A program made the translations under genes and the position numbers. Positions 24,338 to 32,619 of a stretch of DNA of 64,000 bases are shown one piece after another. The stretch spans positions 4,887 to 68,886 of the forward strand of contig CAZSSP010000010.1 of the NCBI GenBank assembly GCA_964609695.1, given 5' to 3'. Positions within the stretch are counted from its first letter, which is position 1; the number at the start of each line of letters is the position of its first letter. The DNA is from JAGNHS01 sp964609695. Lineage in GTDB: Bacteria; Bdellovibrionota; UBA2428. The notes below the pieces were generated by a model. It made no database searches and was not told the DNA's origin. It was given only the letters and a program-made list of their open reading frames with translations.

Positions 24338-26062
24338 ATGGATTACGTTGTTGGTTTTTTACTTCTCCTTGGTGTTTTAGTTTTTATTCATGAATTCGGT
24401 CACTTTTATGTAGCCAAGCTTTGTGGAATGAAAGTTGAAGTTTTTTCTATCGGGATGGGTAAAAAAATTCTCTCCTGGAAACGTGGCGAAACAGAATATG
24501 CCTTGAGCTTATTTCCATTAGGGGGTTACGTAAAAATTCTTGGCCAGGACCCCCGCGAAGAAATCTCTGCCAATGAGGCCCATCGTTCGTTTCAAAAAAA
24601 GCCTGTGGCTCAAAAAACTGCCGTTGTTTTAGCAGGCCCTATTGCGAATTTACTCCTAGCTTTTTTTGTTTTTACATTACTATTTAAAGTCGGGGTCAAT
24701 AGTCCTGCCGCACAACTCGTGAGAGTGTTACCAGAATCCCCCGCTGCTGTTGCTGGATTTCAAGATGGTGACATCGTCAAATCCATGGAGCTCGACAATT
24801 TAAAAGTAAAGATAAGAGACTTGGGTGAATTACAAGAACAACTGCATAAATTTGTAGGTAAAGAAGTTACTCTAATCGTAGAAAGAGACGGACAAGAAAA
24901 AACGTTCAAATACACTCCGGTATTAAAGTCGCAACGCCATCCTAAACTAGGTATCATGCAACTGCGAGGCAGCTTTGACGGCGTTGAATACTTCGCTCCT
25001 GCTTCTTCTGTAGGCATCAAGAATGGCAGTTGGGCTAGCCTCCAACAAATCCCCCACCCCATTTTCATTGAACAAATCAAAGCGCAAAAAGATGGTGTTG
25101 AAAAAGTTTGGGATTTACAAAGTTATTCTGAACTTCAAAAAGCTTGGAGTGAAGCTGTAAACTTTCAAGGCAAAGATATTGGAAATTTATCACTAACGGC
25201 TTCAATTATCGAAAGCAATGCCGGCAATTCAAACAAAACTCCAGAAAGTCGAAACATCGCCATTTCATGGACAAGCCCAAGCAAAGCCCCTCCCAGCAAT
25301 CTTTCTGAAGCCGGATTTTTCCCCACTGAAATGTTACTCACCGACGTGCTCGCAGATTCCCCCGCACAAAAGGCTGGTCTACTCAAAGGCGATCTTCTGC
25401 TCTCACTCAATGGTAAAAAGTTAGAAAGTTTTTTTAACTTTCGCGATCAGATTCAAGAATTATCTCATGCTGGTCAAAAAATAAATTTATCTTGGGATCG
25501 CAATGGAGAAATCATCACTAAGGATGTGAGCACCCAACTTATCACTGATTCTGACCCTGTTACTGAGACTAAAAAACAACGATTTCAAATTGGAGCGGCT
25601 TTTCTATCTCTCAAAGCTCCGGGAGCCATCACAGTTGTTAAAAGTGATTCCATTTTTGAGGCCATTTCTTTAGGCGCACACAAAACTTGGGACCTCACTG
25701 TCACCATGCTTGAATCTTTTTATCATCTAGCCGTGGGCGATATTTCACTTAAAACTCTTGGAAGCCCTATCATGATTGCTAAAATTTCAGGAGAAAGCAT
25801 TAAACAAGGCTGGTCTTCATTTGTTCAAATGATGGCCTTCATCTCACTTAACCTTTTCATTCTAAATCTTATGCCCATTCCGGTACTCGATGGCGGGCAC
25901 TTAGTGCTCTTTGCTGTTGAGTCGCTTATCCGTCGCCCACTGAGTGTTAAAGTTCTTGAGATTTGGACAACTACTGGAGTTGTTTTACTACTCATGCTTA
26001 TGTGCGTGGCTTTCTTCAACGATTTTAATAGATTTGGAATATTCAAACTCTTTTCATCTTGA
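24338..26062 (+). CDS. rseP: Site-2 metalloprotease RseP
   Basis: Intramembrane zinc protease that cleaves anti-sigma factors and signal-peptide remnants. The zinc motif HEFGH is at 18-22 in the first membrane helix. The third ligand is in NLMPIPVLDGGH near residue 515. At 574 residues it is over 100 longer than E. coli RseP. The two periplasmic PDZ domains (about 115-200 and 320-395, the second beginning near LTDVLADSPAQKAG) are separated by a roughly 110-residue segment. The TGA stop shares a base with the next start (TGATG). Confidence 0.95.
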   Translation: MDYVVGFLLLLGVLVFIHEFGHFYVAKLCGMKVEVFSIGMGKKILSWKRGETEYALSLFPLGGYVKILGQDPREEISANEAHRSFQKKPVAQKTAVVLAGPIANLLLAFFVFTLLFKVGVNSPAAQLVRVLPESPAAVAGFQDGDIVKSMELDNLKVKIRDLGELQEQLHKFVGKEVTLIVERDGQEKTFKYTPVLKSQRHPKLGIMQLRGSFDGVEYFAPASSVGIKNGSWASLQQIPHPIFIEQIKAQKDGVEKVWDLQSYSELQKAWSEAVNFQGKDIGNLSLTASIIESNAGNSNKTPESRNIAISWTSPSKAPPSNLSEAGFFPTEMLLTDVLADSPAQKAGLLKGDLLLSLNGKKLESFFNFRDQIQELSHAGQKINLSWDRNGEIITKDVSTQLITDSDPVTETKKQRFQIGAAFLSLKAPGAITVVKSDSIFEAISLGAHKTWDLTVTMLESFYHLAVGDISLKTLGSPIMIAKISGESIKQGWSSFVQMMAFISLNLFILNLMPIPVLDGGHLVLFAVESLIRRPLSVKVLEIWTTTGVVLLLMLMCVAFFNDFNRFGIFKLFSS

Positions 26063-27495
26063 TGAATTCAACATTGAAAACATTTCTCGCTTTAGACTGG
26101 GGCCAAAAGCGTACAGGTTTGGCCACAGCAGACCCTAGTGGAACTGTCATCACTCCTCGAGGACACCTCAAGCGAGCGCAAAACCTAAAGCGATGGGAAT
26201 TAGCCCCTTCAGATATTTCTCAATTAAAAAAATTCATTGAGGACTATGAGATTGGTCAAATCATATTAGGACTTCCTAAATTAAGAGAGGATAAAGACAC
26301 TCGCTCTAGTAAGGGAGCCAAAGAACTTGCTAGAGCTCTAAAGGATGTCTTTCAACTTGAAGTTATACTCGTCGACGAAAGTTTCACTTCACGGGAAAGC
26401 CAAGGCGCGCAAGACAACGATGCTCAAGCTGCCGCTATAATGCTTCGAGATTATTTCTCTGGAGATCGGCCCCAAGAAAAAGGCTTTATAAAAATACTCC
26501 TTGTTTTAATCATTCTCCTAGCCTCAGTATTGGGATTTCTATTCTATCGTTTCGAAGTTCGTGCCCATGCTCCAAACAAGGGCAGTTACACAATTGATGT
26601 CGCTCCTGGATATAGCTTTCCTAAAATTTTCCCTCAGCTAGGCCTTAACGATAGACTCGATATTTTGATGGCTAAAGCGTGGTTAAAAATGCATGGTGGA
26701 ATGGCTAAACTTAAGGTGGGTGAATTTTTAATTTCAGGTAACAGCAGTTTTAGCGCCGCTCTAAATTCCATAATCAACGGAATCCCTATTCAGCACACCT
26801 TAACTCACAAAGAAGGAAATAATATTTGGGATTTAGAAATTGTATTTAAAGAAAAATTTCCTAATCTCGATAGAAAATCTTATCAAAAATACATTTCTAA
26901 AATAACTGAGATTGAGGATTTAAAACAAAAAATCCCTGACTCACACAAAACTCTAGAAGGTTTTTTATTCCCAGAAACTTATTCTTATCAAAAATACCAA
27001 GGTCCCGACGTGTTAATAAAACTCATGCTTACTCAATTCAAAAAGAGAGCACTCCCTATTCTTAAAGAGCACTTTTGGGCCGAGCAGGACAATGGAATTT
27101 ATCGACTTCTTACATTAGCCTCTATTGTTGAAAAAGAATCTGGGAATTTTGAAGAGCAACCTTTGATTGCCTCAGTATTTTGGAATCGTTTGAAGAAAAA
27201 AATGCGACTTCAATCGGACCCCACTAGCATTTATCCTTTATTGCCTGATTTTGATGGAAACCTAAAACGTATTCACCTTGAAACACTGAATGAATATAAC
27301 ACCTATAAAATTCCTGAATTGCCCGTTGGACCCATATGCAACCCAGGCGAAAGTGCTATCAAGGCTGTTGTTCATCCTGCTGAGACAGATTACCTCTATT
27401 TTGTTGCTAAAAACGATGGAAGTGGAACGCATGCCTTCAGCACGGATTACGAGACGCATTCTAAATACGTGAAGCAATACCAGTTAAAAAAATAA
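26062..27495 (+). CDS. RuvX/YqgF nuclease fused to MltG lytic transglycosylase
   Basis: One 477-residue frame carries two normally separate proteins. Residues 1-138 are a complete YqgF/RuvX domain (RNase H-like, Holliday-junction resolvase/pre-16S rRNA processing family). It has LALDWGQKRTG (Asp12), IILGLPK, VDESFTSRE (Asp105, Glu106; the usual DER is DES) and DNDAQAAA (118-125). Residues 142-166 are one membrane helix. Residues 170-477 are MltG (YceG-like), the endolytic transglycosylase that ends glycan strands, with the catalytic SIVEKES motif at 354-360 and RLQSDPTSIY after it. Topology fits: nuclease in the cytosol, MltG in the periplasm. Start ATG 26062 shares TGATG with rseP. In Bacillus and others the two genes are adjacent, so fusion is plausible. 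No stop or internal start suggests two proteins. Confidence 0.93.
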   Translation: MNSTLKTFLALDWGQKRTGLATADPSGTVITPRGHLKRAQNLKRWELAPSDISQLKKFIEDYEIGQIILGLPKLREDKDTRSSKGAKELARALKDVFQLEVILVDESFTSRESQGAQDNDAQAAAIMLRDYFSGDRPQEKGFIKILLVLIILLASVLGFLFYRFEVRAHAPNKGSYTIDVAPGYSFPKIFPQLGLNDRLDILMAKAWLKMHGGMAKLKVGEFLISGNSSFSAALNSIINGIPIQHTLTHKEGNNIWDLEIVFKEKFPNLDRKSYQKYISKITEIEDLKQKIPDSHKTLEGFLFPETYSYQKYQGPDVLIKLMLTQFKKRALPILKEHFWAEQDNGIYRLLTLASIVEKESGNFEEQPLIASVFWNRLKKKMRLQSDPTSIYPLLPDFDGNLKRIHLETLNEYNTYKIPELPVGPICNPGESAIKAVVHPAETDYLYFVAKNDGSGTHAFSTDYETHSKYVKQYQLKK

Positions 27496-27505
27496 GTTAA
27501 TTCAA

Positions 27506-27614
27506 GCTTAGAGTTTATTTTCAAAGAGAAAACTCCCTGGACCCGTATGGGGGTCATCGTTCCGACTGGAATAAGGCCATGTCGGGAGCCTTCTCTTTAA
27601 AAAAAACTCTAAGC
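27506..27614 (+). terminator. Large branched hairpin ending the rpsB-mltG operon
   Basis: Three nested stems pair the flanks: 27506-27516 with 27604-27614 (11 bp, perfect), AAAGAGAA 27523-27530 with 27591-27598 (8 bp), and CTCCC 27533-27537 with 27584-27588. The head carries two more hairpins, GACCC/GGGTC (27540-27555) and TTCC/GGAA (27560-27571). Runs of A and T inside the stem fit a bidirectional terminator. The head of about 46 bases is far larger than usual, so a structured RNA is possible too. Confidence 0.6.
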
Positions 27615-27640
27615 CAAAATGCCTTATTTTTAATCTTAAT

Positions 27641-27659
27641 CACTTAACTTTAGAGCATG
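27641..27659 (+). repeat. Direct repeat left of the HTH-nucleotidyltransferase pair
   Basis: CACTTAACTTTAGAGCATG matches 28626-28644 (CACTGAACTTTAGAGTATG) at 17 of 19 positions in the same orientation. The two copies bracket the two-gene module 27731-28605. This could be the footprint of cassette insertion, or shared non-coding signals. Confidence 0.5.
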
Positions 27660-27692
27660 TGGCTAATCACTTAGTATTTTAGTAACACTTAT

Positions 27693-27731
27693 TTACCTTT
27701 ATATAAGGTAATGTTACCCTAAATAAAGGTA
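27693..27731 (+). promoter_or_regulatory. Operator palindromes and promoter of the HTH-nucleotidyltransferase pair
   Basis: A perfect palindrome TTACCTTTATATAAGGTAA (27693-27711) overlaps GGTAATGTTACC (27707-27718), and a further TACC/GGTA pair (27715-27731) runs up to the start codon. The TATATA core looks like a -10 box. Repeated TACC/GGTA half-sites over a promoter are typical of an autoregulated winged-helix repressor, here presumably the first gene. There is no room for a normal ribosome binding site, so a very short or absent leader is implied. Confidence 0.6.
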
Positions 27732-28069
27732 TGATACTTTCAGGACTTTTTGGCAATGAATCGGCCCCCAAAGTGCTCTTGTACTTAGAAAACTATTCTT
27801 CGGGGTATCCCTTAGGAATTGCTCAAACATTCAAGGTCCCGGTGAGCCAAATTCAAAGGCAACTTGAGAAATTTGAAATCGAAGGAGTTCTATCCAGTCG
27901 TCTTATTGGAAAAACACGAGTCTACACATGGAACCCAAGATGTCTTTATCTAAAAGATCTACGATCGCTCCTCAAGAAGGCCATCGCAGTTCTCCCAGAT
28001 CATGAAATTGATAAATACTTTAGACAACGCCAAAGACCACGACGATCTGGAAAACCTTTAGCCAAATGA
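27731..28069 (+). CDS. Winged-helix DNA-binding protein (putative antitoxin/repressor)
   Basis: The 112-residue protein resembles ArsR-like winged-helix proteins. An N-terminal helix (SAPKVLLYLENY) leads into the helix-turn-helix GIAQTFKVPVSQIQRQLEKFE and the wing SSRLIGKTRVYTWNP. A basic C-terminal tail (RQRQRPRRSGK) follows. It overlaps the next gene by 4 bases (ATGA). Small wHTH proteins of this form are found upstream of nucleotidyltransferase genes in many genomes and are thought to be antitoxin-like repressors. The palindromic half-sites at its promoter support autoregulation. Role as an antitoxin is inference. Confidence 0.75.
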   Translation: MILSGLFGNESAPKVLLYLENYSSGYPLGIAQTFKVPVSQIQRQLEKFEIEGVLSSRLIGKTRVYTWNPRCLYLKDLRSLLKKAIAVLPDHEIDKYFRQRQRPRRSGKPLAK

Positions 28070-28605
28070 AGATCACTAAAAAGATTTCCATTAAAGAACT
28101 TGCTGCACTTGTGTGCCAAAATCTCAAGAATGCCGATATTGATGCCTTCCTCTCAGGCGGTGCAGTCGTGTCAATTTATACCAATAACAAATATGAGAGT
28201 TACGACCTCGATTTTGTAAGTTTTAGTGACCGAAAAAAAATCAAGTCCGTAATGGAATCTCTTGGTTTCTCACAGAAAAAAACACGGCACTTTATACACC
28301 CTAAAACTCCCTACTTTGTAGAATTTCCTGGAAGCTCCATGATGATTGGAGATCAAAAAATCGTCGACTTCGATGAAATCAAAAGCCATGGGAACGTATT
28401 AAAGCTGCTGACTCCTACTGATTGCATAAAAGATCGTCTAGCGGCCTATATTCATTGGAAGGATTTGCAAAGCCTCGATCAAGCGGCACTTGTTGCGAAA
28501 AATCAAGGATTTAAAGTTAGGGCCATTCAAGAATTCTGTAAACTTGAAGGAAACATAAAAGCCTTTGATGATTTCAAAAACTACCTTTTAAAGATGAAGT
28601 CATAA
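28066..28605 (+). CDS. Nucleotidyltransferase-fold protein (putative toxin)
   Basis: The 179-residue protein has the minimal nucleotidyltransferase core: helix, FLSGGAVVS (SGG at 30-32), then YDLDFVSF with the two metal Asp (47 and 49). A third acidic position may lie in KIVDFDEI. The later block DCIKDRLAAYIHWKD matches the DR-x-A-x-W-x-D signature of DUF6036/AbiEii-like proteins. Members of this superfamily act as toxins that modify tRNA or proteins with nucleotides. The overlap with the winged-helix gene supports a two-gene unit. Substrate unknown. Confidence 0.75.
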   Translation: MKITKKISIKELAALVCQNLKNADIDAFLSGGAVVSIYTNNKYESYDLDFVSFSDRKKIKSVMESLGFSQKKTRHFIHPKTPYFVEFPGSSMMIGDQKIVDFDEIKSHGNVLKLLTPTDCIKDRLAAYIHWKDLQSLDQAALVAKNQGFKVRAIQEFCKLEGNIKAFDDFKNYLLKMKS

Positions 28606-28625
28606 ATTCAAATACGAACCCAATT

Positions 28626-28644
28626 CACTGAACTTTAGAGTATG
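28626..28644 (+). repeat. Direct repeat right of the HTH-nucleotidyltransferase pair
   Basis: Second copy of the 19-base repeat (see 27641-27659), 985 bases downstream of the first. It lies 20 bases after the nucleotidyltransferase stop and just before the long inverted repeat at 28652. Confidence 0.5.
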
Positions 28645-28651
28645 CAGTGAG

Positions 28652-28749
28652 TTGGCGAATGGATTTTTCTAGGACCTGACATGGCATGAGCAATAGCCAA
28701 ACAAAGTATAACAGACGGGTCCAAGGTCCTAGATAAATCCATTTGCCAA
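28652..28749. repeat. 26-bp inverted repeat with 46-base head
   Basis: Arms 28652-28677 and 28724-28749 are complementary at 24 of 26 positions (left arm begins TTGGCGAATGG, right arm ends CCATTTGCCAA). The head includes a small TGGC/GCCA hairpin. No T run follows on either strand, so it is not a classical terminator. The size fits a mobile palindromic element (REP/MITE-like) or a structured RNA. The rest of the gap 28606-28857 contains only this element and the leader of the next gene. Confidence 0.7.
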
Positions 28750-28857
28750 TTAGCTGCTCAGCGAATCATTAATAGAAATTAAGGATTCAGCCTTATTGAC
28801 CGCTAATGATACACCCTACTATTTTCAAGCTTGTAGATCCTGGAGGAGGAGCTCATC

Positions 28858-30948
28858 ATGATACGTCGTTTAGTGTTGCCATTATTTTTATTTTCTATTG
28901 GAAGCCTTATGGCTCAAAATACACCCGTAAAATTTAAAGAATGGAGCGTGGAACAAAAAGCTGTTTCAGGTTTTTCAGATAACGCTTGTATTGCTACGAC
29001 TATTAAGAAGGAAAAAGAAGTCACCTGGCAACTTTCTCTTATAGTAGATGCTACTAAAGATTTAGCCCCATTTGCCATACTTTCTACTGATTCACCTTTA
29101 AATTTAGAACAAATCACCACTCTCACTGACGGAAGTGCTACTCAAAAATTTATCTTTTTAAAAAACTCAAAAACCGACAGCATTCATAATTTAAAAAGTT
29201 ATTGGTTTGCACCCACTAAATTTGCGCAATTCAATAGACAATTGAGACGAGATAACACTTTAAAAATTGCTTATAAAGACGAAGCAGGAAAAGATCAGCG
29301 AGTTTATTTATCACTCTCTGGAAGCACAGCTGCTTTAAGCGATGTTTCAAAAAAGTGTGCTCTCAACAAAGAATTATTTTATCCAGAATTTTTTGATTAT
29401 GTAGACAATCTCCCTGAACTCAACGACCCCAACTTTAAAGACAAAGGGACAGATTTAAGCTGGGAACATCTAGATGCCAGTTGGGCACAGTATCTAGAAG
29501 GCAGCCGCTTAAGTTCTGAGCTCAAAGCCAATCAAGCCAAAATGGACCCACTTCTTGAAGCTCAACGACGATATTTAGAAAAATCAGGAAATTTGAATCG
29601 CGACATTCAAAGCAGAACTCAGAGAAAATCCGATCTCGAAGCGCAAAATCAAACCCTTATTGCCGATCGAAGCAATAAGCAAAATCAACTCGCTGATCGT
29701 GGACGTGAACTGGAAGCTGCCAATGCTCAATTACAAATTAAAGAAGCGGCCTACAAACCTCTTCGTGAAGAAATTAAAAGTTATTTAAGTGCCGTGTCCG
29801 GTGCACGAAGTGAAGTCAATCGAATTAATAATTTGATTGAATCTCACAATTCAACAATTTCTGATTCACAAAGACAAATTGAATCTCTTAATTCACGATT
29901 GCGCAGAATTAGCTCCGACATTGACGACGAAGAAGCTAAACTCTCAAGACTTCGAAGCGATAGAGTTCAAGCTCAAAGCGATTTGAACTCCTTTAATTAC
30001 GATTACGAAGTTCGTCGACGCCTCAATTCAGATTCTCAATATCAAACAGCTTTACGAAATACTAAAAACGCAGAAGATGCGGCTCGCAACGAAGAGCACG
30101 AACACCGTGAACATGAAGCCGACGTCAGAAGATTGCAGTCTGACCTTAGAAACTGTGAGGCAAGAAAAAAACCTGATGGCACTCCAGAAGATTGCAGTCA
30201 CATCAGACAAGAACTTAGCCAAGCACAAAGACTAGAAGACGAATCCGAAAGAAAAATTAGAGATTATCAAGCGACTGCTAATTATAATAGAGCTATCGCA
30301 CAACAAAGAGAGCAAGAAATTGAAAATACAGTAGCCGCTCAAAGAAACGAACTGGCCAATAGAGTCACTCGTATAGACCGCGAGATTTCAACATCAGAAT
30401 CTGAAATTAGTAGCTTAGAACGTGAAGAAACTCGCATACGTCAATCTGAACTCCCCACACAAGAGAGAAGATTAAGCGATGCTCGAAATGGACTCTCGCA
30501 AGCCAGCGCAGACTTACAACGTGCCCAACGCGAACAAGCCAATGCCGAACGCGAACTCGCTGCTTATAAATCTCGGACGGATTACACTCGCATTGAAAAT
30601 GAATATGTGAGTGCGGTCGATACTGTGAATGCATTAAGATATGCTATGGCGAAACTTGATGCTGAAATCCAAAAACTCAGCACTCAAATTTCTAAAAATA
30701 GCAGCAGTATCACAAAACTTCAGAGTGAAATCGAAACACTAATGGCCGATGCCGCTAAGAACGTAAAAGAACTTGAAGGTGTTGAAGCACAACTCAATCC
30801 TCTAAAAGCTGAGAAAGAACGCCTAGCAGGATTATTAGCTGAGTCACAAAGAGTGATGCAAGAGCAAGTTAAACTCTACAAGGCGACGCTTAAAAATACG
30901 CTCTTGCCCGTTCAATTAATGGATAAGACTTTTTGGAATTGGATGTGA
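28858..30948 (+). CDS. Periplasmic long coiled-coil protein
   Basis: The 696-residue protein has a signal peptide (LVLPLFLFSIGSLMAQ). A globular domain (about 20-210, with Cys pairs at SDNACIA and KKCALN) comes first. Then a continuous heptad-rich coiled coil of about 470 residues follows, with two Cys near its middle (LRNCEARK, EDCSHIR) that could lock a hairpin. The C-terminal 20 residues end in aromatic FWNWM. A strong ribosome binding site GGAGGAG precedes ATG. It looks SMC-like only by coiled-coil content; no ATPase motifs are present. A structural role in the periplasm, bridging membranes or cell wall, is inferred. Confidence 0.7.
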   Translation: MIRRLVLPLFLFSIGSLMAQNTPVKFKEWSVEQKAVSGFSDNACIATTIKKEKEVTWQLSLIVDATKDLAPFAILSTDSPLNLEQITTLTDGSATQKFIFLKNSKTDSIHNLKSYWFAPTKFAQFNRQLRRDNTLKIAYKDEAGKDQRVYLSLSGSTAALSDVSKKCALNKELFYPEFFDYVDNLPELNDPNFKDKGTDLSWEHLDASWAQYLEGSRLSSELKANQAKMDPLLEAQRRYLEKSGNLNRDIQSRTQRKSDLEAQNQTLIADRSNKQNQLADRGRELEAANAQLQIKEAAYKPLREEIKSYLSAVSGARSEVNRINNLIESHNSTISDSQRQIESLNSRLRRISSDIDDEEAKLSRLRSDRVQAQSDLNSFNYDYEVRRRLNSDSQYQTALRNTKNAEDAARNEEHEHREHEADVRRLQSDLRNCEARKKPDGTPEDCSHIRQELSQAQRLEDESERKIRDYQATANYNRAIAQQREQEIENTVAAQRNELANRVTRIDREISTSESEISSLEREETRIRQSELPTQERRLSDARNGLSQASADLQRAQREQANAERELAAYKSRTDYTRIENEYVSAVDTVNALRYAMAKLDAEIQKLSTQISKNSSSITKLQSEIETLMADAAKNVKELEGVEAQLNPLKAEKERLAGLLAESQRVMQEQVKLYKATLKNTLLPVQLMDKTFWNWM

Positions 30949-30959
30949 AATAACTTATA

Positions 30960-31083
30960 AACTAGAACTAAGAAAACTAAAAACCCTCTGACGTCCTCGT
31001 CTCAAGCCGCCTCTAGCACTATGGCTAAAACGGTATGAGAGCTGCGGATTGTCAGAGGGCTTTTTATTTTCTCAGTTCTAGTT
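30960..31083. terminator. Very large bidirectional terminator
   Basis: Flanks 30960-30992 and 31051-31083 pair at 29 of 33 positions. The outer stem is AACTAGAACT/AGTTCTAGTT (10 bp), a middle A-rich/T-rich part follows, and the inner stem is CCCTCTGAC/GTCAGAGGG (9 bp, perfect). GC stem then TTTTTATTTT on the plus strand, and TTTTTAGTTTT on the minus strand, give a terminator for both converging genes. The head of 58 bases is unusually long and can form further hairpins. Confidence 0.85.
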
Positions 31084-31107
31084 CAAAAATTAACTTAAAA
31101 ATCCACT

Positions 31108-31737
31108 TCAAGAAAACTTACTCAAACGAGTGAAACTAGCTAGAGCTACAACTAAGAATGTTGCAGTCCAGATTAACCATTTCACTTGTTCAGGATGTTT
31201 CTTGAAATAATGCTTAGGAGCTTCAAAACGAAGACTAGGCCAATCCCACGATGATAAATCTCGCGCCCAATTCATTTTTTCAATTTGAAACTTCTTCGAT
31301 AAAACTTTTGACGAGGTCACAGCCGCCGGATGAACTAAGTTAGGTTCACGATACAAAATTCTTGTTTCAGATTGCCACTTAGTAGCAGGCGCGCCTTGGT
31401 TGCTCATCTTTTCAACTTTAAAAGTGTAAGAACCAATACGAATGTTATCTCCAACGCTGATTTTTTCAGAGTGTTCTAATTTCATATTATTGAGATAAGT
31501 TCCATTCGTAGAGCCTAAATCTTTTAATAAATAAGCTCCCTCTTTGAATTCAATAGTGGCGTGTTCACGCGATACTTTTGAATCTTGGATAGGAATTTGG
31601 GCATTCACTTTACGCCCGATAATGTTTTTCTTCTTGGAAAGGGGGAAAAAAGCACCCTCAAGAAGACCAGACGATACACTTAAAGCAATCTTATCGTTTG
31701 CCTTAGCCTCTGTTTTACGAACTGATTTAGCTCTCAT
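31108..31737 (-). CDS. FHA-domain protein with C-terminal membrane anchor
   Basis: The 209-residue protein has a forkhead-associated domain at about 30-115. It carries the phosphothreonine-binding signature: GRKVNAQIPIQD, SREHATIEF, and DLGSTNGTYLNN. A linker of about 60 residues leads to a single membrane helix near the C terminus (LIWTATFLVVALASF). The FHA domain should therefore face the cytosol, tethered to the inner membrane. FHA domains read Ser/Thr kinase signals, but no canonical Ser/Thr kinase gene is in this window. Confidence 0.88.
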   Translation of the reverse strand: MRAKSVRKTEAKANDKIALSVSSGLLEGAFFPLSKKKNIIGRKVNAQIPIQDSKVSREHATIEFKEGAYLLKDLGSTNGTYLNNMKLEHSEKISVGDNIRIGSYTFKVEKMSNQGAPATKWQSETRILYREPNLVHPAAVTSSKVLSKKFQIEKMNWARDLSSWDWPSLRFEAPKHYFKKHPEQVKWLIWTATFLVVALASFTRLSKFS

Positions 31738-31874
31738 ACAATACCCTTTCTACAACTCAACGCATTAAAAACTTCTACTCCCTAGGCATTGCAAAGGGTG
31801 GGCCACAAAAAAAATGAACGATTTCGCCTCGTCATGTGTCGATTTTTTAGCCACTGACAAGCATAATACGTAAT

Positions 31875-32594
31875 ATGGGGACTAAAATTAAATACCTAGC
31901 CTTCCTCTTAATTGCCTCTCAAGGGTCTATAAAAAGCCTAATTGCAGCCGACTCGATGTTTATGCCTTCAATTACAGCTGAAGCCCCACCCTCGCCCATA
32001 GGCGGTAAAGGGGTCTTCGCCTTAGGCACTTATAGTGAAACGATTGTGCCTTTTTCCTCAAATGCTTTTGAATCTAAAACCACAGGGTCTCAATCCATGA
32101 GATATCAGGTGCCAGTCGCATTAGGGGTAGAAGCCACTTACGGATTAACTCAAAGCCTAGAATTAGGTATCGCCAGTGGATACCAGCGCTTCGCAACTCA
32201 ACAATTCACAGGCCGAGACACACTCAACAATAAGCAATACGACATTCTTCAATATTCTGGATTTCCTGTATTAGGGATTGTGAGAATGCGTTGGCAAAGA
32301 GTGAACTGGGCTCCTGAAGTTGAAATTGGAGCCGGCGCTCTCATAGGAAAAATTCAAACTCGAAGCACTCAACTCAACATTGCAAAACTACAAAAAGATG
32401 GACCTTTCTGGGAAGGCCACGCCAGTGTCGGTTCAGGTTTTGAATGGGGCGAAGATTACACCGTCCATTTTCACGTCGGTTACGCCGGAGTTAAACTCGG
32501 ACAAAACTCATATAAGACTAGCAGCTACAATATTGAACAAAAAAACTTACAGCATGGTTTGTTCTTTAAAGGTCTAGTTCGCTACCAGTTTTAA
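31875..32594 (+). CDS. Outer-membrane beta-barrel-like protein
   Basis: The 239-residue protein has a signal peptide (cleavage near LIAADS) and a mature chain of alternating strands rich in Gly, Tyr and Phe, such as VALGVEATYGL and LELGIASGYQRF. It ends in Phe (VRYQF), the usual C-terminal signal for barrel assembly. About eight to ten strands fit the length. It is divergent from the FHA gene and convergent with the lipase gene. No specific family recognised. Confidence 0.65.
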   Translation: MGTKIKYLAFLLIASQGSIKSLIAADSMFMPSITAEAPPSPIGGKGVFALGTYSETIVPFSSNAFESKTTGSQSMRYQVPVALGVEATYGLTQSLELGIASGYQRFATQQFTGRDTLNNKQYDILQYSGFPVLGIVRMRWQRVNWAPEVEIGAGALIGKIQTRSTQLNIAKLQKDGPFWEGHASVGSGFEWGEDYTVHFHVGYAGVKLGQNSYKTSSYNIEQKNLQHGLFFKGLVRYQF

Positions 32595-32619
32595 TGACTT
32601 GAAGTTTACGCCCCTTAGT

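Noticed and set aside
27540..27590. tRNA-like fold in the head of the 27506-27614 hairpin
   Set aside because: No T-loop or D-loop consensus, no anticodon stem of 5 bp with 7-base loop, and no CCA end. Not a tRNA.
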